DNA from: Nitrosomonas supralitoralis
GTDB taxonomy: Bacteria; Pseudomonadota; Gammaproteobacteria; Burkholderiales; Nitrosomonadaceae
Length of the DNA stretch: 33,856 nucleotides
Assembly (NCBI RefSeq): GCF_003011925.2
Contig: NZ_PXXU01000040.1
Span: 1-33,856, forward strand
Direction of reading: 5' to 3'
Position numbers and translations under genes: made by a program. Below, piece by piece: positions 7,767-16,202 of this stretch. Position 1 is the first letter of the stretch, and the number at the start of each line of letters is the position of its first letter. Under the pieces are notes generated by a model. It saw only the letters and a program-made list of their open reading frames with translations. It was not told the DNA's origin and ran no database searches.

Positions 7767-8075
7767 TTAAATTTTAAGGCGCTCAACAATATTTCCTTTG
7801 ATTAAGTGTTCGTCGATGATTTCATCAATGTCTTCTTGATCTATATAGGTATACCAAGTTTCCTCGGGATATATCACTATAACCGGACCTTCATTACAGC
7901 GATCAAGGCAGCCTGCATTATTGATACGGATTTTTTTCTTACCATTGCGTTTTAAAGACTTGATACGTTGTTTGGCATAGTCACGTAGTTCCTGGGCGCA
8001 AAAATTATTGCAGCATCTGGCGCCATCCTCTCGTTGATTGATGCAGAAAAAAACATGGTATTGATAATAACTCAT
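7767..8075 (-). CDS. thioredoxin-like [2Fe-2S] ferredoxin
   Basis: Small electron carrier of the thioredoxin-fold ferredoxin family (related to Aquifex and clostridial 2Fe-2S proteins). I chose the ATG at 8075, giving 102 residues starting MSYYQYHVFFCINQR, because that is where the family's conserved sequence begins. A longer frame to 8135 would overlap potD by 25 bases and add an unrelated hydrophobic segment. Cys11, Cys21/22, Cys56 and Cys60 (GCLDRC) match the family's cluster ligands, and EGPVIVIYPE follows as usual. It lies 35 bases after potD, last in the pot transcript. A link to polyamine transport is not obvious; the pairing may only be positional. Confidence 0.85.
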   Translation of the reverse strand: MSYYQYHVFFCINQREDGARCCNNFCAQELRDYAKQRIKSLKRNGKKKIRINNAGCLDRCNEGPVIVIYPEETWYTYIDQEDIDEIIDEHLIKGNIVERLKI

Positions 8076-8110
8076 AGATGTTCTAAAAAAGAAGTTGAAA
8101 TAGAGTAAGT

Positions 8111-9223
8111 TTAACGCAATTTTATTTCTGTCCATATGCGGCTGAGTATCCGGCGTTGTGTGGAATTAAGATCTGTAATCATTTCAAGCCGTGAAAACGT
8201 ATCCTCATCAGGAAATATAACTTTATTTTGTACTAGCTCAGACCGGATGAATGGTTTGGCTGTCACGTTGGGATTGCCAGAGCCTATCAAGTTGGTCAGT
8301 TCTGCTGAATTCTTGCCATCGAGCATAAAATTGATAAACTGATGTGCAAGATCCGGGTATTTTCCACTCTTATGCAGCACCATGCTGTCCAACGACATAA
8401 CCGCGCCTTGCTTGGGAATAGCATAGTCGATTGCGAACGGACGTTTGGTTTTTTGGGCATCCATGGCAGCCTGAAATAAATCATTTGAATAACCGTGTGA
8501 CACCCATAAATCACCAATGGCCATTTCACGGATGTAGCTCGTGTTGCTGAATGCGGCCCAGAAGGGCTTGGCTCGTATAATCAGTTCTTTCGCTTGATTC
8601 CAATGTGCTTCATCCTGATCGTTGGCCGCGTAGCCTAAGTATAACAATGCTGCTGCTAGTAATTCACGAGGGCTATCCAATACGGTAACGCGGCCTTTTA
8701 TTTTTTGCAGATATTGGGGCTCAAAGATAATCGCCCAAGTGTCAGTCGGTAAGCCTAGGTCTCGAATTTTATTAGCATTAAATCCTAGCAATGTAATCGT
8801 ATAAGCATAAGGGACAGAAAACTGATTCCCTGGATCGAATTGCGTATTCAGATAAGCAGGATGGATATTCTTCAGATTGGGTAATAATTCTTTATCCAGA
8901 GGAATGAGGACTCCTTGGCGAATCAAGGTATCCATGGCATTGCCTGTCGGCACGATTAAATCATAGCCAGTTGCGCCGGCGGATAGTTTGGCCAGCATTT
9001 CCTCGTTATCAGAGAAATAATCCTGCTTCATGTAACAATCACAAGATGCTTCAAAGCGTTGAATGGTTTCTGGTGCTATGTAATTATTCCAATTAAATAT
9101 TTGTAGTATTCGCGTTGAGGTTTGTGTGGAAACAATGGAATCTTCTTGATGTGTACAGCCAATCACTGAAATTAATATGAGTAGCACTAAATTCAAGCGC
9201 ATCAATATTAGCGATGAATTCAT
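8111..9223 (-). CDS. potD: spermidine/putrescine-binding lipoprotein (PotD/PotF type)
   Basis: Periplasmic substrate-binding protein of a polyamine ABC importer. 370 residues. The N-terminus has a lipoprotein signal with lipobox ISVIGC, so Cys23 should be lipidated, unlike the soluble E. coli proteins. Family markers follow: IFNWNNYIAPETIQRFE, YDLIVPTGNAMDTLIRQGVL, the PYAYTITLLGFN strand and the C-terminal RIWTEIKLR. The ATG overlaps the stop of the permease gene by four bases (ATGA), so the two are translationally coupled. Putrescine versus spermidine preference cannot be read with confidence. Confidence 0.93.
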   Translation of the reverse strand: MNSSLILMRLNLVLLILISVIGCTHQEDSIVSTQTSTRILQIFNWNNYIAPETIQRFEASCDCYMKQDYFSDNEEMLAKLSAGATGYDLIVPTGNAMDTLIRQGVLIPLDKELLPNLKNIHPAYLNTQFDPGNQFSVPYAYTITLLGFNANKIRDLGLPTDTWAIIFEPQYLQKIKGRVTVLDSPRELLAAALLYLGYAANDQDEAHWNQAKELIIRAKPFWAAFSNTSYIREMAIGDLWVSHGYSNDLFQAAMDAQKTKRPFAIDYAIPKQGAVMSLDSMVLHKSGKYPDLAHQFINFMLDGKNSAELTNLIGSGNPNVTAKPFIRSELVQNKVIFPDEDTFSRLEMITDLNSTQRRILSRIWTEIKLR

Positions 9224-10011
9224 CTTGGCTGTTTTGAATCACCTTTTAACATACTGGTATCAAATCGTGTTGCGATAATGATCAACGTTAATGTCAGTAA
9301 CATCAACAAAGTTGAAATAGCATTCACTTCCGGCGTGACAGCAACTTTGATCATCGTATAGATTTGGATAGGAAGGATCGGTTCTCCAACGCCTTTGGTA
9401 AAGAATGTAATGACAAAATCATCGATTGATAGAGTAAATGACATTAAAGCTCCCGCTATGATAGCTGATCTTATCAGAGGCAAGGTTATGTGCCGAAAAG
9501 TCTGCCACGGCGTTGCGCCCAAGTCTCGTGCAGCTTCAAAAATGGATTCATCCATCCCCTGCAGGCGTGCGCGCACAATTATGGTGACAAATCCTATGCA
9601 GAAAGTTGTGTGAGCAATAATAATTGATAGCATGCCTAGTGTCAGATTGAGCACTTGCAGAAAGAACAGCAGCAGTGAAACGCCTAACAGGATTTCCGGC
9701 ATGGCAACTGGTGTAAATGCCAGAAACGGCAAAAACTTTAACTGGTAACGATGAATCGCCAAGCCAGCCATTGTTCCCAGTATGGTGGCAAGGATGCTGG
9801 CACTGACAGCGATGATCAATGAGTTACGTGCGGCCAGCAGCATCTCATGATTGTTGAATAATACCTTGTACCAATGAAACGTAAAACCAGCCCACTCTGC
9901 ATTGAGTTTCGAGTCGTTAAATGAAAATACGACCACAATGATCAATGGGATATACAGAAAGGCATACACCAGAAGTGATATTATCCACAAGAAGAAATGG
10001 CGAAGTGGCAT
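9220..10011 (-). CDS. potC: polyamine ABC transporter permease (PotC/PotI type)
   Basis: Inner-membrane permease with about six membrane segments. I place the start at the ATG at 10011 (MPLRHFFLWIISLLVYAFLY), giving 263 residues, close to the E. coli PotC/PotI size. The frame is open up to 10146, but the extra 45 residues are polar, lack membrane character and overlap potB by about 100 bases. The cytoplasmic EAA loop that meets the ATPase reads FEAARDLGATPWQTFRHITL. The gene follows potB by 32 bases and overlaps potD by four. No strong Shine-Dalgarno sequence precedes the chosen ATG, so the exact start is the least certain part. Confidence 0.9.
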   Translation of the reverse strand: MPLRHFFLWIISLLVYAFLYIPLIIVVVFSFNDSKLNAEWAGFTFHWYKVLFNNHEMLLAARNSLIIAVSASILATILGTMAGLAIHRYQLKFLPFLAFTPVAMPEILLGVSLLLFFLQVLNLTLGMLSIIIAHTTFCIGFVTIIVRARLQGMDESIFEAARDLGATPWQTFRHITLPLIRSAIIAGALMSFTLSIDDFVITFFTKGVGEPILPIQIYTMIKVAVTPEVNAISTLLMLLTLTLIIIATRFDTSMLKGDSKQPR

Positions 10012-10043
10012 ATTGACTAATTCACACAAAAAATTGACATGGA

Positions 10044-10940
10044 CTAAATAGTTCTGGTGCCGGGTCTGGCAAGCCAGGAGAGTAGTCCGACGATGACTAA
10101 TACCATCAGTGTCAGCATGATGGAAAGTGTCGAGCCAAAAGGCCAATCCCGTGTGCTGAGGAATTGGTCTTTGATCAGATTGCCGATCATGATATCACTC
10201 GTTCCACCCAGAATGTCGGGAATGGCAAACATACCGAGAACCGGAATAAAAACCAACGCTGACCCGGAAAATATGCCGGGTAGCGACTGAGGCCAGGTGA
10301 CATACCAGAAACGCTGCCAGCTACTCGCGCCCAAATCTTGCGCGGCATCTAGCAAAATAGGGTCATGTTGTTCCAGATTGGTATATAGCGGCAAGATCAT
10401 AAAAGGCAGATGAACATAAATCATTCCGATTAGAACCGCGAAAGGAGAAAACAGCAAGGTTACAGGTGCGATACCGAAAAAAGACAAAATGCTATTGATC
10501 ATGTGGCTTAGCGTAGATTCCGGGCCGAGTATAATCATCCAGGCATAGATACGGATCAAAAAATTACTGGCAAACGGAAGAACAACCAGCATGATCATCA
10601 GGTGACGAAATTTTTTATGACTGCGGGCGATCAATGATGCCAATGGATAAGCCATGACGATGCAAATGATTGTGGTAAGTGTCGCCACCGCGAATGACTT
10701 GATAAAAATTTCGAAGTAAATAAAATCGCTGAAGAAAAATTGATAAGTTTCAATCGTCAAACCGGGATTTTCATTCGCATCTTCCGATAGGATATGAATT
10801 GGAACCAAGCCGCCAAATTCGCCCGGAAGCCGGAATGAAGTTAAAACCATAATCAAGCTCGGTGCGGCGAAGAATATCAGCAAGAAGATAAGCGGCGGAG
10901 TGATGATGAACCATTTGACAAGTCGGCTTGAAGTTTGCAT
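10044..10940 (-). CDS. potB: polyamine ABC transporter permease (PotB/PotH type)
   Basis: 298 residues with about six membrane segments. It starts with a hydrophobic helix after a short basic N-terminus (LVKWFIITPPLIFLLIFF). The EAA loop reads LDAAQDLGASSWQRFWYVTWPQSLPG, the hallmark of PotB/PotH-type permeases. It forms the transmembrane channel as a heterodimer with the next gene product. It begins 24 bases after potA and is followed by potC after 32 bases, all on the minus strand. Confidence 0.93.
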   Translation of the reverse strand: MQTSSRLVKWFIITPPLIFLLIFFAAPSLIMVLTSFRLPGEFGGLVPIHILSEDANENPGLTIETYQFFFSDFIYFEIFIKSFAVATLTTIICIVMAYPLASLIARSHKKFRHLMIMLVVLPFASNFLIRIYAWMIILGPESTLSHMINSILSFFGIAPVTLLFSPFAVLIGMIYVHLPFMILPLYTNLEQHDPILLDAAQDLGASSWQRFWYVTWPQSLPGIFSGSALVFIPVLGMFAIPDILGGTSDIMIGNLIKDQFLSTRDWPFGSTLSIMLTLMVLVIVGLLSWLARPGTRTI

Positions 10941-10964
10941 GTTTAGCCAAAAATCAGTGATCGA

Positions 10965-12050
10965 TTAATCAGGTAAAAATTGCGCTGAATGCTCTTGCCA
11001 GCTTACAACAACAGGATCTCCTATCTCAAAAAGCTTAGCGTGGCCTGGAAATGAATTGGGCTGTAATGCTTCAATTCGTATACTGTTGGGAAGCTCTATG
11101 AGGTAGGTGGTGACATCACCAATATATAGGAAATCCTTTATTTTTCCGACCAGTTGGAACTTAGCCGCTACTTCCGATCCCAGTGGATCGATACGAACTT
11201 GCTCCGGACGTATGGCCAAGATCCCTTGATCGCCAATTTTGACATGTTCTCTCACCGGTGCCATGACTTCTCCCAGTCCTGTTACTTTTAATTTTAAATG
11301 GTAGCCGGAAGCTTCAATAACTTGAGCATCAAGCATATTGATTTTTCCAATAAAATCAGCCACGAAACGATTAATTGGAAAATTGTATATTCTAGAGGGT
11401 TCGTCGATCTGCTCAATTTTGCCTTGATTCATTACCGCAATGCGATGCGACAATGCTAGAGCCTCATTTTGAGCGTGCGTGACGTAAATAAATGTGACGT
11501 TAGCTTTGGCCTGTAAACTGATCAGCTCTCTTTGCATGTTTTCACGTAACTTCTCGTCCAGAGCGCCTAATGGCTCATCCAGCAATAATAATCTCGGTTG
11601 ATTGATGAGTCCCCTAGCAAACGCTACACGCTGCTTCTGCCCACCGGATAATTCATGTGGGTATCGATGGGAGAATGAGCTAAGTTCAACTTCACTCAGT
11701 GTTTCAGCGACCCGGATTTTAATTTCTCTCGATGTTTTTCCCGACATTTTCAATGGGAATCCAATATTGTCAGCAACCGTCATATGAGAGAATAGCGCAT
11801 AGCTTTGGAAAACTGTATGAAAAGGTCGTTTTTCCGGAGGAAGATCAATAATATCTTTATTATCCAGCAATATTTGTCCGTTATCCGGTGCATCAAAACC
11901 GGCGATCATACGTAACAGCGTCGTTTTGCCGCAACCGGATGGGCCCAGCAGCGTGAAAAACTCTCCTGTCTTGATGGTAATGTTGACATCATCGACAGCA
12001 GTAAAACTTCCAAATCGCTTGGTAACATTCCGAACTTCAAGAAGTGTCAT
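10965..12050 (-). CDS. potA: polyamine ABC transporter ATPase (PotA/PotG type)
   Basis: Cytoplasmic ATPase that energises polyamine import. 361 residues. Walker A is GPSGCGKTT near residue 38, the Q-loop FQSYALFSHMTV follows, the signature is LSGGQKQR, Walker B is LLLLDEPLGALDEK and the switch histidine is in YVTHAQNEAL. The last 120 residues are a TOBE-type regulatory domain (GILAIRPEQVRI), as in PotA and MalK-like ATPases. It is the first gene of potABCD-ferredoxin. The 270 bases upstream, before the ubiB stop, presumably hold the promoter, but none stands out. Confidence 0.95.
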   Translation of the reverse strand: MTLLEVRNVTKRFGSFTAVDDVNITIKTGEFFTLLGPSGCGKTTLLRMIAGFDAPDNGQILLDNKDIIDLPPEKRPFHTVFQSYALFSHMTVADNIGFPLKMSGKTSREIKIRVAETLSEVELSSFSHRYPHELSGGQKQRVAFARGLINQPRLLLLDEPLGALDEKLRENMQRELISLQAKANVTFIYVTHAQNEALALSHRIAVMNQGKIEQIDEPSRIYNFPINRFVADFIGKINMLDAQVIEASGYHLKLKVTGLGEVMAPVREHVKIGDQGILAIRPEQVRIDPLGSEVAAKFQLVGKIKDFLYIGDVTTYLIELPNSIRIEALQPNSFPGHAKLFEIGDPVVVSWQEHSAQFLPD

Positions 12051-12320
12051 TGCTTTTCTAGCGGAGAAAGCTCACGCTTTATCAAAGTTCACTGACGGAC
12101 TGAATACAAAAGTTATAGGTTTTTTAAAAAACAAAGCCTTATATACCATAGGAGCCAGTTCGATTTGAGCCATACGTTCGAATTCCTTATAGTAATTTAC
12201 TGCTTTCACACCTAATTGTCCTTTTCTCAGATTAAATCGATATTTTGATTGCATCTGTAGAACAAAAAGTTTAATAATTTGAACTACATATACGCATTTT
12301 CGTGATTGAGCCACGGAAAA

Positions 12321-13838
12321 TCACAAATGAAATACTTGCCAAGCCAACAATCCAGCCAGCAAAATTGCAATAAGCATCAGTAGTCGATTGTGACGCTTCT
12401 CTTCGGCAACCAGATCGCTCAATTTTTTTTCTAAAGAATGATTGCGGTTTTCTGCGAAAGCCTGATGGATAAGTCGAGGAAATTCCGGAAAGATAATCGC
12501 CCAATTCGGGGCTTCTTTTTGTATTCGACTGGCAAGTCCGCGTAGGCCAATTTGCTCGGCCATCCAATGCTCTAGGAACGGTTTGGCGGTTTTCCAGAGA
12601 TCCAGATTTGGATCCAAATCACGGCCAAGTCCTTCAATATTAAGTAATGTTTTTTGCAGTAATACTAATTGTGGTTGGATTTCCACATTAAATTGTCTTG
12701 AAGCCTGAAACAACTGAAACAGAACGCGTCCGAAAGAAATATCTTTTAATGGTTTGTCAAATATAGGTTCGCAGACAGCCCGTATGGCGGCCTCAAAATC
12801 ATCAACACGAGTCTCTTTGGGTGCCCAACCGGCCTCGATATGTGCTTGCGCAACGCGTCCGTAATCACGACGAAAAAAGGCTAGAAAATTTTGTGCCAAA
12901 TAATTTTTGTCTTGATCGCTAAGTGTTCCCATAATGCCGAAATCAACCGCAATATATCGACCATCCTGCCCGACAAAAATATTTCCTGGATGCATATCGG
13001 CATGAAAATAGCCATCGCGAAATACCTGAGTGAAAAATATTTCTACTCCAACGCGCGCCAGTTGCGGGATATCGATGCCTTGTGTCGTCAATTCATCAAC
13101 ATGACTGATAGGTATACCTTTAACACGTTCCATCACCATTACACTGTTGCGACAATAGTCCCAATAAACTTCGGGTACCAGCAACATTGAAGAATTCAGA
13201 AAATTTCTGCGCAATTGGCTGCAATTGGCCGCTTCTCGCATCAGGTCGAGTTCATCATCCAAATGGCGAGCGAACTCTGACACGACTTGTTGTAATTTTA
13301 GACGTTTGCCGTCCGACCAGAGTGCTTCCGCCAACCATGCGCCTGTATCCATCAACTCAATATCATGTGTGATAATAGATTCCAGATTAGGGCGCAAAAT
13401 TTTTACCGCTACTTCGGTTCCATCGTGCAATACCGCAAGATGAACTTGCGCAACCGATGCGCTAGCTGTTGGTATTTCATCAAATTTTAAGAATACTTTA
13501 TTAATCTTTCGACCATATTCTCTTTCTAATGTTGATAATACGAGCTCGAAAGAAAAGGGAGGTACCTGATCCTGCAGTTTAGCCAGTTCATCAGCGATGT
13601 CGTGAGGCAAAAGATCACGCCGGGTAGATAGCATCTGACCGAATTTGACAAAAATAGGGCCCAGTGCTTCTAAAGCCAATCGTAACCTTACTCCACGCGG
13701 TTTATCCAGCTTTCGCCAGAACGTTAAGGTTCTTACAACGATGCGTAATACCCGCAGGCGACTATGACTTAAGACAAATTCATCCAATCCGAACTGGAAA
13801 GCGACGTATTGTATTTTTAGGAGTCGAAATAGGCGCAT
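12321..13838 (-). CDS. ubiB: ubiquinone biosynthesis protein kinase-like ATPase UbiB
   Basis: Atypical ADCK/UbiB-family kinase-like ATPase required for ubiquinone synthesis, acting with the Ubi complex at the inner membrane. 505 residues. The KxGQ motif is in [20 protein letters not shown], the alanine-rich nucleotide loop in [10 protein letters not shown], the invariant Lys in EVAVKILRP, the catalytic-loop equivalent in HADMHPGNI and the metal-binding DFG in [10 protein letters not shown]-terminal membrane helix ([18 protein letters not shown]) anchors it. It follows ubiJ by about 130 bases on the same strand. The usual ubiE is not next to them in this window. Confidence 0.95.
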   Translation of the reverse strand: MRLFRLLKIQYVAFQFGLDEFVLSHSRLRVLRIVVRTLTFWRKLDKPRGVRLRLALEALGPIFVKFGQMLSTRRDLLPHDIADELAKLQDQVPPFSFELVLSTLEREYGRKINKVFLKFDEIPTASASVAQVHLAVLHDGTEVAVKILRPNLESIITHDIELMDTGAWLAEALWSDGKRLKLQQVVSEFARHLDDELDLMREAANCSQLRRNFLNSSMLLVPEVYWDYCRNSVMVMERVKGIPISHVDELTTQGIDIPQLARVGVEIFFTQVFRDGYFHADMHPGNIFVGQDGRYIAVDFGIMGTLSDQDKNYLAQNFLAFFRRDYGRVAQAHIEAGWAPKETRVDDFEAAIRAVCEPIFDKPLKDISFGRVLFQLFQASRQFNVEIQPQLVLLQKTLLNIEGLGRDLDPNLDLWKTAKPFLEHWMAEQIGLRGLASRIQKEAPNWAIIFPEFPRLIHQAFAENRNHSLEKKLSDLVAEEKRHNRLLMLIAILLAGLLAWQVFHL

Positions 13839-13972
13839 GAGTGATCGATAATAATCGGTGAGAAAAAAATGGGTTGGATAGAACGCATCAGGTTCTTGTT
13901 ATTCATGGTTTGACATTTATTATCATTTGTGTGTCGATACTTGATGCAAAGAATTAGACATCACCGCATTGC

Positions 13973-14572
13973 CTACTCATTTGCTAAGGTAAGACGTTGC
14001 TCCAATCTGTTTAACCGTCGTTCCAGTTGTTCGATTTTCAGTTGTACGCTTTTTATTTCCTCTGCAAATCTATGGCTTGCATCGGCTTTAATTAAAAAAA
14101 CATTTTCTTCAGTCAAATATTCGATAAAAGTCTGAGAAAAGCGATCAATATTATCTATTTGCCACAGCATTATATGTTCACCGGTTTGAGCAACACGGTG
14201 CGCTGGAATGTCTCCAATTGCATTACTGAGATCGTGCTCAAAAATATCCTTGAGATTGATTTGCTTGCCGATCTTGAGTAATTCATCTGTTAAGGCTTGA
14301 TTGCCAATAGTTTCTATTTGCGCAAATGCACTTAAATCATGTGCAAGCAATTTTGGCAGTAAGGCTGGGGATAAGCTCAATGTTGCATCTGCTCTCTCAG
14401 GACTATCGATTTTCTGTAATTCACCCGCCGGATCAATGAGCAGCTTGATATTTATCAAAGGTAGAATTTGAATGCAAACAGTTTTCCCGGTAAAAGACTG
14501 CAATCGCTTAGATGCCCAACTTTCACTGCGTAAAACATAATTGATAGGAGTGGTTACAATTGTTGTCAGCAT
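13973..14572 (-). CDS. ubiJ: ubiquinone biosynthesis accessory factor UbiJ (SCP2 domain)
   Basis: UbiJ partners UbiK and the Ubi metabolon and is thought to hold the hydrophobic intermediates. 199 residues, the usual size. An SCP2-like lipid-binding domain covers roughly 15-120 (LPLINIKLLIDPAGELQ, ADATLSLSPALLPKLL). The C-terminal third is a coiled coil with a leucine heptad run (KIEQLERRLNRLEQRL), the typical UbiJ tail. Order ubiJ-ubiB on the minus strand matches E. coli, where ubiE precedes them. Here no ubiE lies upstream of 14572. Confidence 0.88.
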   Translation of the reverse strand: MLTTIVTTPINYVLRSESWASKRLQSFTGKTVCIQILPLINIKLLIDPAGELQKIDSPERADATLSLSPALLPKLLAHDLSAFAQIETIGNQALTDELLKIGKQINLKDIFEHDLSNAIGDIPAHRVAQTGEHIMLWQIDNIDRFSQTFIEYLTEENVFLIKADASHRFAEEIKSVQLKIEQLERRLNRLEQRLTLANE

Positions 14573-15062
14573 TCTCTATGTAATGTTTGAAGTTTGTAGT
14601 AACAAGAAAAGAGGAAAGAGCTATATTTTTGTTGCTCAGTTTTTTCTTTCTGCGCTTGAGCTGATTCCGGAAATTGTTCAGCTTTCCTTACAAGCTCACC
14701 GCTTACAATTGGTTTGCGAGTATAGCATTTTAATTTGAATTCATTATATGTCTCTCGACATGTCTTGATGCTTGCCCGGGCTATTCATATGATCATGAGT
14801 GTTTTCGTTCGCGATAACAGCGTGGGTCTTCTTTGGGTTGACTTTGTTCTGTTGAGTCGACTGGCTTGTTAGCGGTGTAACGGTGTAACGGTGTAGTAAT
14901 TCTATGTGCAAAGCGTTCGGTTTGTAATATCTGATTCGTAATTTGCAGTTAAAATCATAGTAAAATCATGATTAAGAATATTTATGTGTTGCTGAGGAGC
15001 GGATACTAGATGTCGAAATATTTATCACGTAACAAAATATTCAAAAAAAACTGAGTGTTAAT
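14573..15062. other. divergent intergenic region with an 8-bp tandem repeat
   Basis: 490 bases between ubiJ (minus) and the 132-residue membrane protein (plus), so both promoters should be here. No strong promoter can be named. It contains three tandem 8-bp units at 14873-14896. A 65-codon plus-strand frame at 14541-14738 runs out of ubiJ's antisense and lacks a ribosome site; I do not call it a gene. Confidence 0.5.
14873..14896 (+). repeat. three tandem copies of an 8-bp unit
   Basis: CGGTGTAA at 14873-14880 and 14881-14888, then CGGTGTAG at 14889-14896. The last unit differs by one base. Such short tandem arrays can change copy number by slippage; no function is evident. Confidence 0.85.
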
Positions 15063-15461
15063 ATGAAAGAAAAATCAAAATTGCGCAATTATTGGAAACA
15101 CTTGCTCATTATTTTTTGTGCACTTGTTAGCGGCTTTTTATTGTCATTCCTTGGATTTGGATTACTTTGGAGTGGAATCTCCTGGTATATTCAATTAATC
15201 ATGGTATTGCCATTTGTGCTGTTATCTTACGCAGTTTATCGGTGGAGCAAAGGAGCAATGGGATTCTGCGCTTTTATAGCACTTGGGGCTGCACCGCTTG
15301 GCGTATTAATTACACGATTTAGCGATACGAACGATTCACATTTAATGCCGGTTCTTGTTGTTCTCAGTTGGATTCTAGGGATGCTGGTAGGTTGTTATTT
15401 AGGTTATTTGTCTCAGAATACGCAAATGAAATCAGCTAAACGCGTCAGTGTATCCAGGTGA
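15063..15461 (+). CDS. unknown four-helix membrane protein, 132 residues
   Basis: No family recognised. Four hydrophobic segments are visible at about 13-35 (LLIIFCALVSGFLLSFLGFG), 42-60, 68-87 and 98-117, with a basic N-terminus and C-terminus (KSAKRVSVSR), suggesting both ends in the cytoplasm. It lies 9 bases before the ICMT-like methyltransferase gene, so the two are probably co-transcribed. The ribosome site is weak. No conserved polar residue in the helices suggests a transport function. Confidence 0.65.
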   Translation: MKEKSKLRNYWKHLLIIFCALVSGFLLSFLGFGLLWSGISWYIQLIMVLPFVLLSYAVYRWSKGAMGFCAFIALGAAPLGVLITRFSDTNDSHLMPVLVVLSWILGMLVGCYLGYLSQNTQMKSAKRVSVSR

Positions 15462-15470
15462 TGTTATTTC

Positions 15471-15932
15471 ATGCAATTTCTCAATCTTAAAATTCCTCCC
15501 GCATTAGTAATGTTGTTGTTTATGGTAGCAATGTGGTTTGTGGCAGAGACTTATGCATGGGCAGCGGTGCAAATACCGAGCAGAGTGTCAATTGCGCTGG
15601 CGTTAGTATTGACAAGCACTATGCTGATTATCGTTGCCGCTAAAGCATTTTTTGCTGCTAAAACGACGGTTAATCCAATTTTACCGCAATCTTCTACGGC
15701 GATTGTTACCACGGGTATTTATAAATTTAGCCGGAATCCGATGTATCTCGGCTTTTTATTGATTCTAATAGGATGGGCTGTTTTTCTGGGAAATGTTCTT
15801 GGCGCATTGTTTTTGCCATTTTTTGTCTTATATATGAACCGATTCCAGATTATTCCTGAAGAGTGTGTCTTATTGAAAAAATTTGGCAGCGAGTATGCCG
15901 TCTATTTAGCGACAGTGAGGCGCTGGATATGA
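15471..15932 (+). CDS. isoprenylcysteine carboxyl methyltransferase-like membrane protein
   Basis: 153-residue integral membrane protein of the ICMT/PEMT-like methyltransferase superfamily. The N-terminal two thirds hold membrane helices. The SAM-binding signature is TTGIYKFSRNPMYLGFLL at about 80-100 (GxYxxxRNPMYLG), followed by a further helical pair and the C-terminal EECVLLKKFGSEYAVY segment with its conserved Glu pair. Bacterial members are mostly uncharacterised; the methyl acceptor is unknown, and bacteria lack the prenylated proteins modified by the eukaryotic enzyme. Second gene of a likely two-gene operon with the four-helix protein upstream. Confidence 0.8.
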   Translation: MQFLNLKIPPALVMLLFMVAMWFVAETYAWAAVQIPSRVSIALALVLTSTMLIIVAAKAFFAAKTTVNPILPQSSTAIVTTGIYKFSRNPMYLGFLLILIGWAVFLGNVLGALFLPFFVLYMNRFQIIPEECVLLKKFGSEYAVYLATVRRWI

Positions 15933-15945
15933 CGTCTTTATCTAT

Positions 15946-15963
15946 TTGATTCGTTCGAATCAA
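15946..15963. terminator. 8-bp inverted repeat after the ICMT-like gene
   Basis: TTGATTCG 15946-15953 and CGAATCAA 15956-15963 form a perfect 8-bp stem with a 2-base loop, 14 bases after the stop. No T-tract follows, only a short T run in the next bases. Candidate terminator by position, or a palindromic protein site. Confidence 0.35.
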
Positions 15964-16202
15964 CTTTGCTCAAAGCAATGAAATAAAGATTTTCCTTTCC
16001 CGGATGGACGGCAAATCCATGACATTCTTAGGATATTCATCCTGAAAAAATAAGCAATGTTTACTAGTAATAACTTATAAAATAAGGAGTAATTGACTAT
16101 AGGTTTAAGTTGCTCCTAGGATTACAATCAAGTCGTTGAAAGCATTAGTTGGTTGGAAAAACCTGAGTTAAACAAAGTATTATTTAATTAAAAGGAATTG
16201 AA
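15964..16202 (+). promoter_or_regulatory. leader region of the PEP-CTERM gene with two small hairpins
   Basis: A 240-base stretch before the ATG at 16203. Two neighbouring short stems occur: ATGGA 16004-16008 with TCCAT 16016-16020 around loop CGGCAAA, and AGGAT 16030-16034 with ATCCT 16039-16043 around ATTC. They may be part of a structured 5' leader. An AAAAGGA ribosome site lies seven bases before the ATG. No sigma-54 promoter with correct spacing was found, although such promoters drive some PEP-CTERM genes. Confidence 0.3.

Noticed and set aside
12072..12314. 80-codon minus-strand frame between ubiB and potA
   Set aside because: It would begin with GTG, has no ribosome site and no recognisable family. 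The composition is plausible but not enough to call a gene in what is probably the potA promoter region.
14541..14738. 65-codon plus-strand frame upstream of the four-helix protein
   Set aside because: It starts inside the antisense of ubiJ, lacks a ribosome site and shows no family match; its hydrophobic run is expected in AT-rich sequence.
16001..16045. Possible c-di-GMP-I riboswitch in the PEP-CTERM leader
   Set aside because: The segment GGACGGCAAATCC recalls the GACGCAAAGCC core but the conserved CAAACC, GAAA and tetraloop-receptor parts are not found in order.
16099..16112. Possible sigma-54 promoter before the PEP-CTERM gene (GG ... GC)
   Set aside because: The GG and GC are separated by 8 bases rather than the required 10, so it cannot be a standard -24/-12 element.
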